A stretch of 11,131 nucleotides of DNA from SBBV01 sp036555425 (GCA_036555425.1 DATBLL010000059.1:1-11131); one strand, 5' to 3'; shown: positions 1 to 6,211, counted from the stretch's first letter. Numbers and translations are program-made. Notes: generated by a model not told the origin, from the letters alone.

Positions 1-37
1 GACGGCCGAGAGGGATTGGGGCATGGGTCTGCGGGCA

Positions 38-131
38 CAACCCCTTCAGGGTTGAATGGATTGCAACGATGCTACCCAGGGTAGCCGCTGCGCGGCAACC
101 CTGGGCTTTGGGACAAAACCGCTTCGCGGTT
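38..131. repeat. Cluster of three short palindromes, REP-like
   Basis: Three hairpin-forming units lie within 94 bases. Unit A pairs CAACCC (38-43) with GGGTTG (49-54). Unit B is the longest: CCCAGGGT (75-82) pairs with ACCCTGGG (98-105), and after one A-A mismatch GCCGC (84-88) pairs with GCGGC (92-96) around a TGC loop. An alternative small hairpin CTACCC/GGGTAG (72-84) competes with it. Unit C pairs AACCGC (117-122) with GCGGTT (126-131) around TTC. No protein frame here looks real. The layout resembles repetitive extragenic palindromes, which are often spread by RAYT transposases. The cluster lies 76 bases beyond the 3' end of the acyl-CoA ligase gene, so it could also stabilise or end that transcript, but no T-run follows. 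Only one copy is visible, so repetition in the genome is not shown. Confidence 0.5.
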
Positions 132-148
132 CAAGCGCGAAGAGCCTT

Positions 149-180
149 GGGGGATGGAGCGAACGCGGCGCGATTCCCCC
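149..180. other. Inverted repeat downstream of the ligase gene
   Basis: GGGGGA (149-154) can pair with TCCCCC (175-180) over a 20-base loop. It lies 27 bases past the ligase stop on the minus strand. A role in transcript ending is possible, but there is no U-tract and the loop is long, so I do not call a terminator. Confidence 0.2.
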
Positions 181-206
181 GTGAACCGTTCGACCGGCGA
201 TGACGC

Positions 207-1784
207 TCACCCCTTCATCCCCTCATACCTCTTCCGCAACTCCCGCTTCAGCAGCTTCCCGCTTGGGTTCTTCGGCAACGCATCCGTGAACACGACGCGC
301 TTCGGGACCTTGAAGTGGGCCATGTGTTGGCGGCAGTGGGCGATGAGGGCGGCTTCGTCGAGCGACTGGCCGGCCTTGACGACGACGACGGCGGTCACGG
401 CCTCGATCCAGTAGGGATCGGCGAGGCCGATGACGGCGACCTCGGAGACGGCGGGGTGGCGGTAGATCGTCTCCTCCACCTCGCGGCTCGCCACGTTCTC
501 GCCGCCGGACTTGATCATGTCCTTCTTGCGGTCGACGACGGTGATGTAGCCCTCCTCGTCCACGGTCGCGAGATCGCCGCTGTGGAACCAGCCGCCGGCG
601 AAGGCCGCCGCCGTCTTCTCGGCGTCGTTGAAATAGCCGGCGAGCAGCTGCGGCGAGCGGTGCACGATCTCGCCGACCGCGCCGGGCGCCACATCGTACA
701 TCGCGTCGTCCACGACGCGCGTCTCGACGTTCAACACCGGCTTGCCGGCCGAGCCGGCCTTCCGGAGCTGGTCCTCGGGCTTCAACACGGTCGCGAGCGG
801 CGCAATCTCGGTCTGGCCGTAGAAATTCCAGAGCCTGACGCCGGGCAGGCGCCGCCGCATCTCCTTCAGCACCTCCACCAGCATGATCGAGGCGCCGTAA
901 TAGCCCTTCTCGAGCGCGGAAAAGTCTGTCGTCTCGAACAGCGGCGAGCGCAGCAGCGCGATCCAGATCGAGGGCGGCGCAAAGAACGAGTTGACGCGGA
1001 ATTGCTCCATCAGCGGCAGGATCACCTCGGGCTTGGGCTGGCCGGTGATGACGTTGGTGCAGCCCAAATAGATGCCGGGCCCGAGGAACACATCGAGCTG
1101 CGCGCAATGATAGAGCGGCAGCGCGTGCAGCATCGTGTCGCGCTCGCTCATCTCGCCTTCGATCACGCAGCTCACATATTCCCACGCCACCGCCTCGTGC
1201 GTGAGCATCGCGCCCTTCGGCAGCGATTCGGTGCCGCTGGTGTAGACGATCTGCGCCAGCATGCGCGCGTCGAGGGCCACGGCCGGCGCCAAGTCGTCGT
1301 TGGCGAGCAGCGCGTCGAGGCTTTTGAGATTCGCGGGCGGTGTGGCCGGCGTCTCGCCCGGCAGCCACCAGAGCCGCTCGACCTTGGTGTCCTTGGCGGC
1401 GGCGGCGCGCCCGAGGTCGACGAAATCGGGCCCCACCGCCAGCGCCTTGGCGCCGGCGCTCTTCAAGATGAACGCGCATTCCTCGGCATTGAGCATGAAG
1501 TTGATCGGCACCAGCACGACGCCGGTGCGCGCCAGCGCAAAGCGCAAGGCCGCGAAGGCGTGCGAGTTGCGCGACAGGATGGCGACGCGGTCGCCGGAAG
1601 CGATGCCCTCGCTGAGAAGCCCGCGCGAAAGCCGGTTCACGACGCGGTCGAACTCGCCATAGGTCCAGCGCGTGGCCCCGCAGATGATGGCGAGCTTGCC
1701 CGGCACGCGCTGCGCGGTGCGGCGGAGGAAATCGCCGAGCGTGTGCTGGCGGATCGCGGCGGAGGTCGTGGCAACGTCGTTCAT
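207..1784 (-). CDS. AMP-dependent acyl-CoA synthetase/ligase (ANL superfamily)
   Basis: A 525-residue adenylate-forming enzyme that should activate a carboxylic acid as acyl-AMP and transfer it to CoA in the cytoplasm. The ANL core motifs occur in order. The phosphate-binding loop YTSGTESLPKG is at 181-191. The acyl/adenine motif YGQTE is at 322-326. HSGDL follows, with ribose-binding Asp404. The hinge region DRKKDMIKSGGENV is at 418-431. NPSGK contains the probable catalytic Lys510. The P-loop differs from the usual TSGTTGxPKG, with Glu-Ser replacing Thr-Gly. I chose the ATG at 1782-1784 because AGGGGA precedes it at suitable spacing; a start at 1811 would add nine residues without family-like sequence. 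Substrate is not predictable: medium- or long-chain fatty acids and aromatic acids are all used in this family. No beta-oxidation gene adjoins it. It stands alone behind the long repeat-bearing interval. Confidence 0.93.
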   Translation of the reverse strand: MNDVATTSAAIRQHTLGDFLRRTAQRVPGKLAIICGATRWTYGEFDRVVNRLSRGLLSEGIASGDRVAILSRNSHAFAALRFALARTGVVLVPINFMLNAEECAFILKSAGAKALAVGPDFVDLGRAAAAKDTKVERLWWLPGETPATPPANLKSLDALLANDDLAPAVALDARMLAQIVYTSGTESLPKGAMLTHEAVAWEYVSCVIEGEMSERDTMLHALPLYHCAQLDVFLGPGIYLGCTNVITGQPKPEVILPLMEQFRVNSFFAPPSIWIALLRSPLFETTDFSALEKGYYGASIMLVEVLKEMRRRLPGVRLWNFYGQTEIAPLATVLKPEDQLRKAGSAGKPVLNVETRVVDDAMYDVAPGAVGEIVHRSPQLLAGYFNDAEKTAAAFAGGWFHSGDLATVDEEGYITVVDRKKDMIKSGGENVASREVEETIYRHPAVSEVAVIGLADPYWIEAVTAVVVVKAGQSLDEAALIAHCRQHMAHFKVPKRVVFTDALPKNPSGKLLKRELRKRYEGMKG

Positions 1785-1887
1785 CGGTGTCCCGTCCCCT
1801 GTTGCGCGCACTGTGCCGGGCGCGGCGGCGGGCGATCAAGGCTCGCGGTGGGCGCCCAAGGGCCGAGATCGCCGCCAAATTGCGCGC

Positions 1888-1916
1888 TTGACAATGTTCG
1901 CTTTATGTTCTAAACG
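1888..1916 (+). promoter_or_regulatory. Rightward sigma70-type promoter overlapping the SOS box
   Basis: TTGACA at 1888-1893 is a perfect -35 hexamer. Seventeen bases later comes TAAACG (1911-1916), a weaker -10 with three matches to TATAAT. The LexA box lies inside the spacer, the usual arrangement for repression of SOS genes. Transcription would run rightward into the AAGCCAA and GTCCAC arrays and towards the 3' end of the OLD-family gene. No convincing coding sequence follows within about 460 bases. Confidence 0.55.
1896..1910. promoter_or_regulatory. LexA operator (alphaproteobacterial SOS box)
   Basis: GTTCGCTTTATGTTC is an exact match to GTTC-N7-GTTC, the direct-repeat LexA-binding motif established for alphaproteobacteria, in place of the CTG-N10-CAG palindrome of enterobacteria. 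The AT-rich centre is typical of working boxes. It lies between a TTGACA -35 and a weak -10, so bound LexA would block polymerase. It is also 112 bases upstream of the ligase ATG on the other strand, so control of leftward transcription cannot be excluded, though no good leftward promoter is seen. Confidence 0.65.
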
Positions 1917-2058
1917 GCGCAAGCCTAGGATTGGGCCCGCCGGCCGCGCGTCTCCGCGTGCGGAGGGCGGCGCTGTTTGGACAGGTGCATCGACGCGATC
2001 GCGTAGGGCGGAGGCCAGGCCGCCCGTGCGGGACGACGCGCCCGCGTCCGGGCGCGAA

Positions 2059-2195
2059 AAGCCAACAAAAGCCAAGGTCGGGGCCGGAAAAAGCCAAGGA
2101 AAGCCAAGGTCGCCAGCGCGGAAAAGCCAACAAAAGCCAACCGCCCCCGGCGCCAGAAGCCAAGGAAAGCCAACGAAAGCCAAGGAAAGCCAAGC
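2059..2195. repeat. Higher-order tandem array of ten AAGCCAA boxes at 10-bp period
   Basis: GCCAA starts at 2061, 2071, 2093, 2103, 2126, 2136, 2159, 2169, 2179 and 2189, nearly always preceded by AA or AAA. Inside each cluster the spacing is exactly 10 bases. Clusters of two, two, two and four boxes begin every 32-33 bases (2061, 2093, 2126, 2159), separated by short GC-rich linkers. The consensus is AAAGCCAAVG. The boxes are A-rich within very GC-rich DNA and lie on one face of the helix, which suggests intrinsic curvature or phased protein binding. The array is not CRISPR: the unit is too short and the spacers are near-copies of each other. Decayed minisatellite growth is an equally simple explanation. 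Confidence 0.85.
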
Positions 2196-2285
2196 CTTCG
2201 CGGCGGACACGGGTTTCGTGCCGCCCGACCGGCGGTTTCGGTCTGCCGCGGGCCGCGGCGCCTCCGCTGAAGCCGGGCGGATCGC

Positions 2286-2320
2286 ATGTCCACCTTTGTC
2301 CACGAATGTCCACCTTTGAC
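2286..2320. repeat. Three GTCCAC boxes at exact 10-bp spacing
   Basis: GTCCAC occurs at 2288-2293, 2298-2303 and 2308-2313. The outer copies belong to a 13-base direct repeat, ATGTCCACCTTTG, at 2286-2298 and 2306-2318, with a 20-base period. One helical turn per box fits a phased binding site. TTGTCCACG at 2296-2304 faintly resembles a DnaA box (TTATCCACA), but the match is too poor for an origin call. An ATG at 2286 opens a frame here; its product is meaningless. Confidence 0.75.
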
Positions 2321-2373
2321 ACCCCTCCCCCGGCGCCGCGTGCAGCCTTGCCGGTTGGGCGGCGCCGGGCCGC

Positions 2374-4374
2374 CTAGAGCATCTTGTTCAGCTGCTCGAA
2401 CAGCGTCTCGAAGCGGGCGAAGGTGGCGGGCGAGATCGCGGCCTTCAATTGCGCGAGGTTCTCGGCGAGGTAGCGCGCCGGGCGCTCGCGGCGGAAGCCC
2501 TGGTTCAGCGGCAGCGGATGCTGCGCGAAATGCGCTTCGAGCCGGCGGACGATGCGCCCGCCCGGCGCCAGGCCGAGCGCGCTCACCGGCATCGTCTCCA
2601 TGAGGCGGAAGTCCTCGTTGACGAGCCGGAGATAGAAGTCGATGTCGAACATGTCCTCGATGTCGGCCTCACGGCCCCAGGTGAAGTCGGCGAAGGTCAA
2701 GACGCGGTTCTTGGCAAGCAGCTTCTTCTTGAACAGGTTCTCGACCGCGTGCGGATCGGCGCTCTGGAGATCCATCAGCACCGCGAGATTGTCCGCATCA
2801 GACCCGCCGCGGCGATCGCCCTTGCGACCGTCGCGCAGGCTGGCGAGAGCCGCGAAGGCCGGCAGCTTCCCGGCGCCGCCGGCGGGCGTCACGGTCCAAA
2901 GCTTCGAGAGCGCCGGCCGTCCCTTTTCCGCCAGCAGCGCGCTCATCGCCTCGAGATAGAGAAGATCGGCCACGCCCTCGACCGCGAGCGTGTTGGGCGC
3001 CGCGAAGATCGAGCGCGCGAGATCGTGCCCCAACGCGCCCTCGAGCGGCGAGAGGCTGTCGGTGCTGGCGAGGGCGAGATCGGCGAGCACGCGCGTGCCG
3101 CCCGCCGCGGCCTCGAGCGGCTCGTCGCTCTCGATGCCGAGGTCCTGCACGATGCGCACGCGGTCGAAGCGCCGCGCATCGACCATGAACGGCGAGTGCG
3201 TCGAGTAGATGAGCTGGTGCGAGCCCTTCACCTCGGCCTCGAAATAGCGCAGCAGGTCCTCCTGCGCGCGCGCGTGCAGCGAAAGCCCGGGCTCGTCGAG
3301 CAGGATCACGACGTTCTGCTTCTCGCGCTGCACGTCGCCATACCAGGAGAGAAACGAGAAGAACCAAACAAAGCCGCGCGAGCGCGAGCCCAGCTCCGTC
3401 GTCACCATGTGCTTGGCGTCGTAGACCTCGCTCCAGAGATTGGTGCCCTCGCGCATGCCTTCGGGATCGTCGCGCCGCGCCGGGCGCACGTCGAAGCGGA
3501 GCTGGAGGTGCTTGTTCTGCGACCAGTACTTGACGATCTGGCGCGTCAGGTGATTGCCGGCGCCCTCGAGCCGATTCTTCAAGTCGCGCGTCCGCGCCGG
3601 ATCGAGCAGGTCCTCGATCTTGAGCCGCGCGCGGTGGATGAGCCCCAGCAGCGGATAGTCGCTGGGCTCGAGCTTGCCGTCGGCGATGCGCGCCTTCAAG
3701 GCCTCGATATTGGCGCGGCCCTGCATCTGGTAATACTCGTCGAAATAGAGGAAGCGCGGCAGGCGCGGCGCCAGCACCGCCTCGGCGAGGTAAGGCCCGA
3801 AGCCGCGGCGGAACTGCACCTCGCGCAAGACGGCGGCGAGCTTGCGCACCGACTCCGTGGACTCGGCGCGCCCCAAGATGCCGAGCGTGTCCGTGATAGT
3901 GATGGTGTCAGCCTCGGCGATCTGCTCCGCGACGCCCTGCGGCAGCGCGTGCTGCGCCAGCATGTGGCGGAAGACGGCGTCCTCGTCGACGTGGCATTCG
4001 AGGCGCAGCGTGTTGTCGTAGCCCTTGGCGATCGCGAGCATGTTGCTCTTCAAGGCGCCCGGCCCGGCGACGGCCTCGACCGCGCGGCGGTCCTCGTCGT
4101 CGAGCGCCCACTCGGCGCGGGCCACGCGCGCCGGCACGCGCCGCCCGGCCTCGACCGCGAGGCGGTAGTCCTCGACGTCCCAGCGCGGATAGTCGTCGGT
4201 GACGCTGTAGCGCCCGTGCGCCTCGATGAACGGGTTCAGGCGATAGAGCGCCTGGAGGATCGCGGTCTTGCCCGATTCGTTCTTGCCGACGAGGCAGGTG
4301 ATGTCGCCGATCTCGAAGGCGCCGGAGTCGCGGACGCTCTGGAACTCGGTGACATGCACGCGGGCAAGCTTCAT
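2374..4374 (-). CDS. OLD-family (overcoming lysogenization defect) ATPase with C-terminal TOPRIM-like nuclease domain
   Basis: A 666-residue protein with the ABC/SMC-like ATPase head of RecF and OLD proteins. The N-terminus (MKLARVHVTEFQSVRD) leads into Walker A GKNESGKT at 30-37. A helical insert of roughly residues 60-320 follows, then a signature-like segment near 327-335. Walker B is ILLDE with Asp360-Glu361, and the H-loop STHSP has His393. From about 460 a TOPRIM-like domain starts with Glu466 (AVEGVADLLYLE), continues to Asp535 (VLMDLQ), and ends in the OLD-like acidic stretch EADIEDMF (569-576). Relatives use ATP-regulated nuclease activity in DNA repair or phage defence. No UvrD-like partner adjoins it, so it looks like a stand-alone class 1 type. 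The usual DxD reads D-L-Q here. GGGAG (4382-4386), seven bases before the ATG, supports the start. Its 3' end faces the SOS promoter. Confidence 0.85.
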   Translation of the reverse strand: MKLARVHVTEFQSVRDSGAFEIGDITCLVGKNESGKTAILQALYRLNPFIEAHGRYSVTDDYPRWDVEDYRLAVEAGRRVPARVARAEWALDDEDRRAVEAVAGPGALKSNMLAIAKGYDNTLRLECHVDEDAVFRHMLAQHALPQGVAEQIAEADTITITDTLGILGRAESTESVRKLAAVLREVQFRRGFGPYLAEAVLAPRLPRFLYFDEYYQMQGRANIEALKARIADGKLEPSDYPLLGLIHRARLKIEDLLDPARTRDLKNRLEGAGNHLTRQIVKYWSQNKHLQLRFDVRPARRDDPEGMREGTNLWSEVYDAKHMVTTELGSRSRGFVWFFSFLSWYGDVQREKQNVVILLDEPGLSLHARAQEDLLRYFEAEVKGSHQLIYSTHSPFMVDARRFDRVRIVQDLGIESDEPLEAAAGGTRVLADLALASTDSLSPLEGALGHDLARSIFAAPNTLAVEGVADLLYLEAMSALLAEKGRPALSKLWTVTPAGGAGKLPAFAALASLRDGRKGDRRGGSDADNLAVLMDLQSADPHAVENLFKKKLLAKNRVLTFADFTWGREADIEDMFDIDFYLRLVNEDFRLMETMPVSALGLAPGGRIVRRLEAHFAQHPLPLNQGFRRERPARYLAENLAQLKAAISPATFARFETLFEQLNKML

Positions 4375-4381
4375 CGCTCTG

Positions 4382-4386
4382 CTCCC
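4382..4386 (-). promoter_or_regulatory. Ribosome binding site of the OLD-family gene
   Basis: On the minus strand GGGAG precedes the ATG (4372-4374) by seven bases. It fixes the start of the OLD-family gene. The hairpin at 4393-4410 ends just six bases upstream. Confidence 0.6.
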
Positions 4387-4392
4387 GGCATA

Positions 4393-4410
4393 GGCGCCAT
4401 GCGTGGCGCC
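4393..4410. other. Perfect 7-bp hairpin directly upstream of the OLD-family ribosome binding site
   Basis: GGCGCCA (4393-4399) pairs with TGGCGCC (4404-4410) around a four-base loop. Its position just before the Shine-Dalgarno sequence suggests an operator or an mRNA structure in the leader. No T-run follows in either direction, so it is a poor terminator. Confidence 0.4.
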
Positions 4411-4472
4411 GCGCGGCCGGGCCCCTCTCTTCGAATGGGCGAAGCGGCTCTTATCGACGGCGAGTGTGGCAA

Positions 4473-4491
4473 GCGCAAGGCCCGCTTGCGC
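4473..4491. other. Inverted repeat after the small hypothetical gene
   Basis: GCGCAAG (4473-4479) pairs with CTTGCGC (4485-4491) over a five-base loop. It begins nine bases past the stop of the minus-strand hypothetical gene. It may attenuate or end that transcript before the OLD-family gene, but the U-tract of an intrinsic terminator is missing. Confidence 0.3.
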
Positions 4492-4500
4492 GGCGGCCGC

Positions 4501-4875
4501 TCAATCCTCCCGCTCGGGCTCGTCGGGCTTGGCGGGCCGCTGGGGCGCGTGGCGCTCGAAGATGTCGCGGAGCTCCTGCTTCAAGCGCAACATCCGCTGG
4601 CGCCGGCGCGGCAGCCGCGCCGCGAAGCGCGGCCTCAACACGCGCGCGCCGCGCCCGCCCGCGGCGGCGACGGAGGGCGGCGGAAGCGGCGCGATCAGCG
4701 GCTGCGGATTGCCGACCCAGACCGCCGCCAGGGCCACGTCGCGCCAGAACCTGGCCTCGCGCGCGCGGCGGTTCTTGCGGCAATCCTCGGCCATGCCGTG
4801 CGCGGCGGCGATCGCCGCCTCGGCGTCGCCGGTCAGCGCGATCAGCATCTCCGCCGTATCCCACAAGCCGGGCAT
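4501..4875 (-). CDS. Small hypothetical protein, alphaproteobacterial type
   Basis: About 124 residues from the ATG at 4873-4875; a TTG at 4914 would add 13 residues. I know no function for it. The N-terminal half (MPGLWDTAEMLIALTGDAE, then AAHGMAEDCRKNRRAREARFWRDVA) looks like a compact helical domain resembling conserved short proteins of alphaproteobacteria. A Pro/Ala-rich linker follows, then a very basic stretch (PRFAARLPRRRQRMLRLKQ) and a charged tail ending EPERED. There is no signal peptide or membrane segment, so it should be cytoplasmic. The positive patch could bind nucleic acid, but that is a guess. It lies between pyrD and the OLD-family gene on the same strand, 126 bases ahead of the latter, with an inverted repeat between, so co-transcription is uncertain. 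Confidence 0.7.
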   Translation of the reverse strand: MPGLWDTAEMLIALTGDAEAAIAAAHGMAEDCRKNRRAREARFWRDVALAAVWVGNPQPLIAPLPPPSVAAAGGRGARVLRPRFAARLPRRRQRMLRLKQELRDIFERHAPQRPAKPDEPERED

Positions 4876-4934
4876 TGCGCGGCCCTGTCTCGTACCCGGC
4901 GCTGATATATCCAAGTGTGCTTAAGGCTTGCTGT

Positions 4935-4954
4935 ACGCTTCATTGACGAAGCGT
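4935..4954. promoter_or_regulatory. Operator-like inverted repeat upstream of the small hypothetical gene
   Basis: ACGCTTC (4935-4941) and GAAGCGT (4948-4954) form a perfect 7-bp inverted repeat with a six-base centre. It lies 59 bases upstream of the ATG of the hypothetical gene and 94 bases beyond the pyrD stop. Its AT content is higher than its surroundings. It may be a dimeric regulator site; no T-run supports a terminator. Confidence 0.3.
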
Positions 4955-5048
4955 TACTCGCGACCGCTTGGGCACGCTATCCCGAGGAAATCGCTGGCGT
5001 TTCGTTCCGGCCCGCAGCACCGTCGCGAGGCCGGCTGGCGCGCGCCCG

Positions 5049-6128
5049 TCAGCGATGATCGGCGCCAACGGCGGCGGCGACCGCGGCGAACCGGTCGCGC
5101 CGGAGCAGCGCCGCGAGATCGCGCTTGATGCGGCCCACCAGCGCCGGCCCTTCATAGACCAGCGCCGTGTAGAGCTGGACCAAGGAGGCGCCGGCGCGGA
5201 TGCGCTCATAGGCATCGGCGCCGCTGGCGATGCCGCCGACGCCCACGAGCGGAACGCGCCCCTCGGTGAGGCGATACATCGCGCGCAACGTCTCGAGCGC
5301 GAACGGCTTCAGCGGCGCGCCCGAAAGCCCGCCCGCCTCGCCGCGATGGCGGCTTTTGAGCGTCTCGGGCCGGCGCGTCGTCGTGTTGGAGATGATGAGC
5401 CCGTCGCAGCGCCCGGCGAGCGCCACGGCGGCGATATCGGCGAGATCGGCGGCGGCGAGATCGGGCGCGATCTTGACCAGCAGCGGCCGATGGCGCGGCG
5501 GCGCGGCGGCGCCGCCGTCTCCCGCTTCCAAAACGCGCTCGACGCGCGCGAGGATCGCTTCGAGCTCGACGCGGCCCTGGAGCGCCCGCAAGCCCGGCGT
5601 GTTCGGCGAGGAGACGTTGACGACGACGTAGCCGGCGAATGTCCGCAGCGCTTCCGCCGTCTTCGCGAAATCGTCGGCGGCGCGCTCCGCCGGCGTATCC
5701 TTGTTCTTGCCGAGATTGACGCCGAGCGGCACCGGCCCTCGGCCGTGCTGGCGTTCGAGGTTGGCGGCAACTTGCGCCGCCCCGACGCTGTTGAAGCCGT
5801 AGCGATTGATGACCGCGCGGTCCTCGGCGAGGCGGAAGACGCGCGGACGCGGATTGCCCGGCTGCGGGCGCGGTGTCACGCTGCCGATCTCGACGAAGCC
5901 GAAGCCGAGGGCCGCGAGCTGCAGCGGCACTTCGCCGTGCTTGTCGAAGCCGGCGGCGATGCCGACGGGATTGGGGAATTCGAGCCCGAAGACGCGCGTG
6001 GCGAGGATCGCCTCGTCGGGTGCCGCCTTGCGCTGCGGCGCGCGCTGCAACGCCCAGATCGTAAAGCGATGCGCCGTCTCGGCGCCGAGCGCCGCCAGCA
6101 AGGGACGAAGCAGCGGATAAAGATTCAT
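5049..6128 (-). CDS. pyrD: Dihydroorotate dehydrogenase (quinone), class 2
   Basis: A 359-residue flavoenzyme that oxidises dihydroorotate to orotate with quinone as acceptor, the fourth step of pyrimidine synthesis, at the inner face of the cytoplasmic membrane. The amphipathic N-terminus (MNLYPLLRPLLAALGAE) is the membrane-binding helical region typical of class 2. FMN and substrate motifs follow: NPVGIAAGFDK (53-63), GSVTPRPQPGNPRPR (82-96), NRYGFNS (108-114) and VNLGKNK (137-143). NVSSPNTPGLR (171-181) carries the class 2 catalytic serine. Then come KIAPDL (219-224), SNTT (247-250), GGLSG (266-270) and GVGGI (296-300). Length matches the family. I chose the ATG at 6126-6128; a start at 6170 adds 14 residues that do not fit the helix. 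It follows the DUF952 gene by 83 bases on the same strand, probably one transcript. Confidence 0.96.
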   Translation of the reverse strand: MNLYPLLRPLLAALGAETAHRFTIWALQRAPQRKAAPDEAILATRVFGLEFPNPVGIAAGFDKHGEVPLQLAALGFGFVEIGSVTPRPQPGNPRPRVFRLAEDRAVINRYGFNSVGAAQVAANLERQHGRGPVPLGVNLGKNKDTPAERAADDFAKTAEALRTFAGYVVVNVSSPNTPGLRALQGRVELEAILARVERVLEAGDGGAAAPPRHRPLLVKIAPDLAAADLADIAAVALAGRCDGLIISNTTTRRPETLKSRHRGEAGGLSGAPLKPFALETLRAMYRLTEGRVPLVGVGGIASGADAYERIRAGASLVQLYTALVYEGPALVGRIKRDLAALLRRDRFAAVAAAVGADHR

Positions 6129-6211
6129 GAAGCCCCGGCGCGTATCGCGGCGAGAGTAGCGAACTCGCACCGACGATCAATCCTTCGTCGGGGCGGGTCG
6201 GAAACCCTTCT

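Larger units (their letters stand above)
1785..2373. other. Gene-free interval with SOS promoter and two 10-bp-phased repeat arrays
   Basis: These 589 bases separate the 3' end of the OLD-family gene from the start of the ligase, both on the minus strand. Several frames stay open across the interval on both strands, but their products are Arg/Pro/Ala-rich or repeat-derived (Lys-Ser-Gln rich on plus, Leu-Gly-Phe-Trp rich on minus), and none resembles a protein family. The array unit is 10 bases, not a multiple of three, so frames drift through it and stay open by composition. The interval holds a rightward promoter with a LexA box (1888-1916), the AAGCCAA array (2059-2195) and the GTCCAC array (2286-2320), listed separately. 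I see no tRNA, no riboswitch and no clear ligase promoter. Confidence 0.7.

Noticed and set aside
315..1913. Plus-strand open frame of 532 codons opposite the ligase gene
   Set aside because: Antisense shadow in GC-rich DNA; product is His/Arg/Asp/Gly-rich with no family motif, while the minus strand has all ligase motifs.
2059..2195. CRISPR array
   Set aside because: Units are about 7-10 bases, linkers are short and similar to each other, and no cas genes lie nearby.
2286..2320. Replication origin with DnaA boxes
   Set aside because: The best match, TTGTCCACG, differs from TTATCCACA at two positions, there is no AT-rich unwinding region and no dnaA or parAB nearby.
1836..2322. Overlapping open frames through the AAGCCAA array, including Leu-Gly-Phe-Trp-rich ones that look like membrane proteins
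   Set aside because: All derive from the 10-base repeat read in drifting frames; no start signal, no non-repeat conserved part.
1931..2377. Frame starting TTG just after the SOS promoter, as a possible SOS gene
   Set aside because: Product is Arg/Pro-rich, then repeat-derived; no similarity to ImuA, LexA, RecA, SplB or other SOS proteins that I know.
4473..4491. Intrinsic terminator after the small hypothetical gene
   Set aside because: The stem is good, but no U-run follows; kept only as an inverted repeat.
2449..4905. Plus-strand open frame of 818 codons opposite the OLD-family gene
   Set aside because: Composition is that of an antisense frame (Arg/Glu/Ala/Val-rich, no domains) and it spans two clear minus-strand genes.
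2374..4914. A two-gene phage-defence system (small protein plus OLD nuclease)
   Set aside because: The small gene resembles a general hypothetical, a 126-base gap with hairpins separates the two, and no partner typical of Gabija or PARIS is present.
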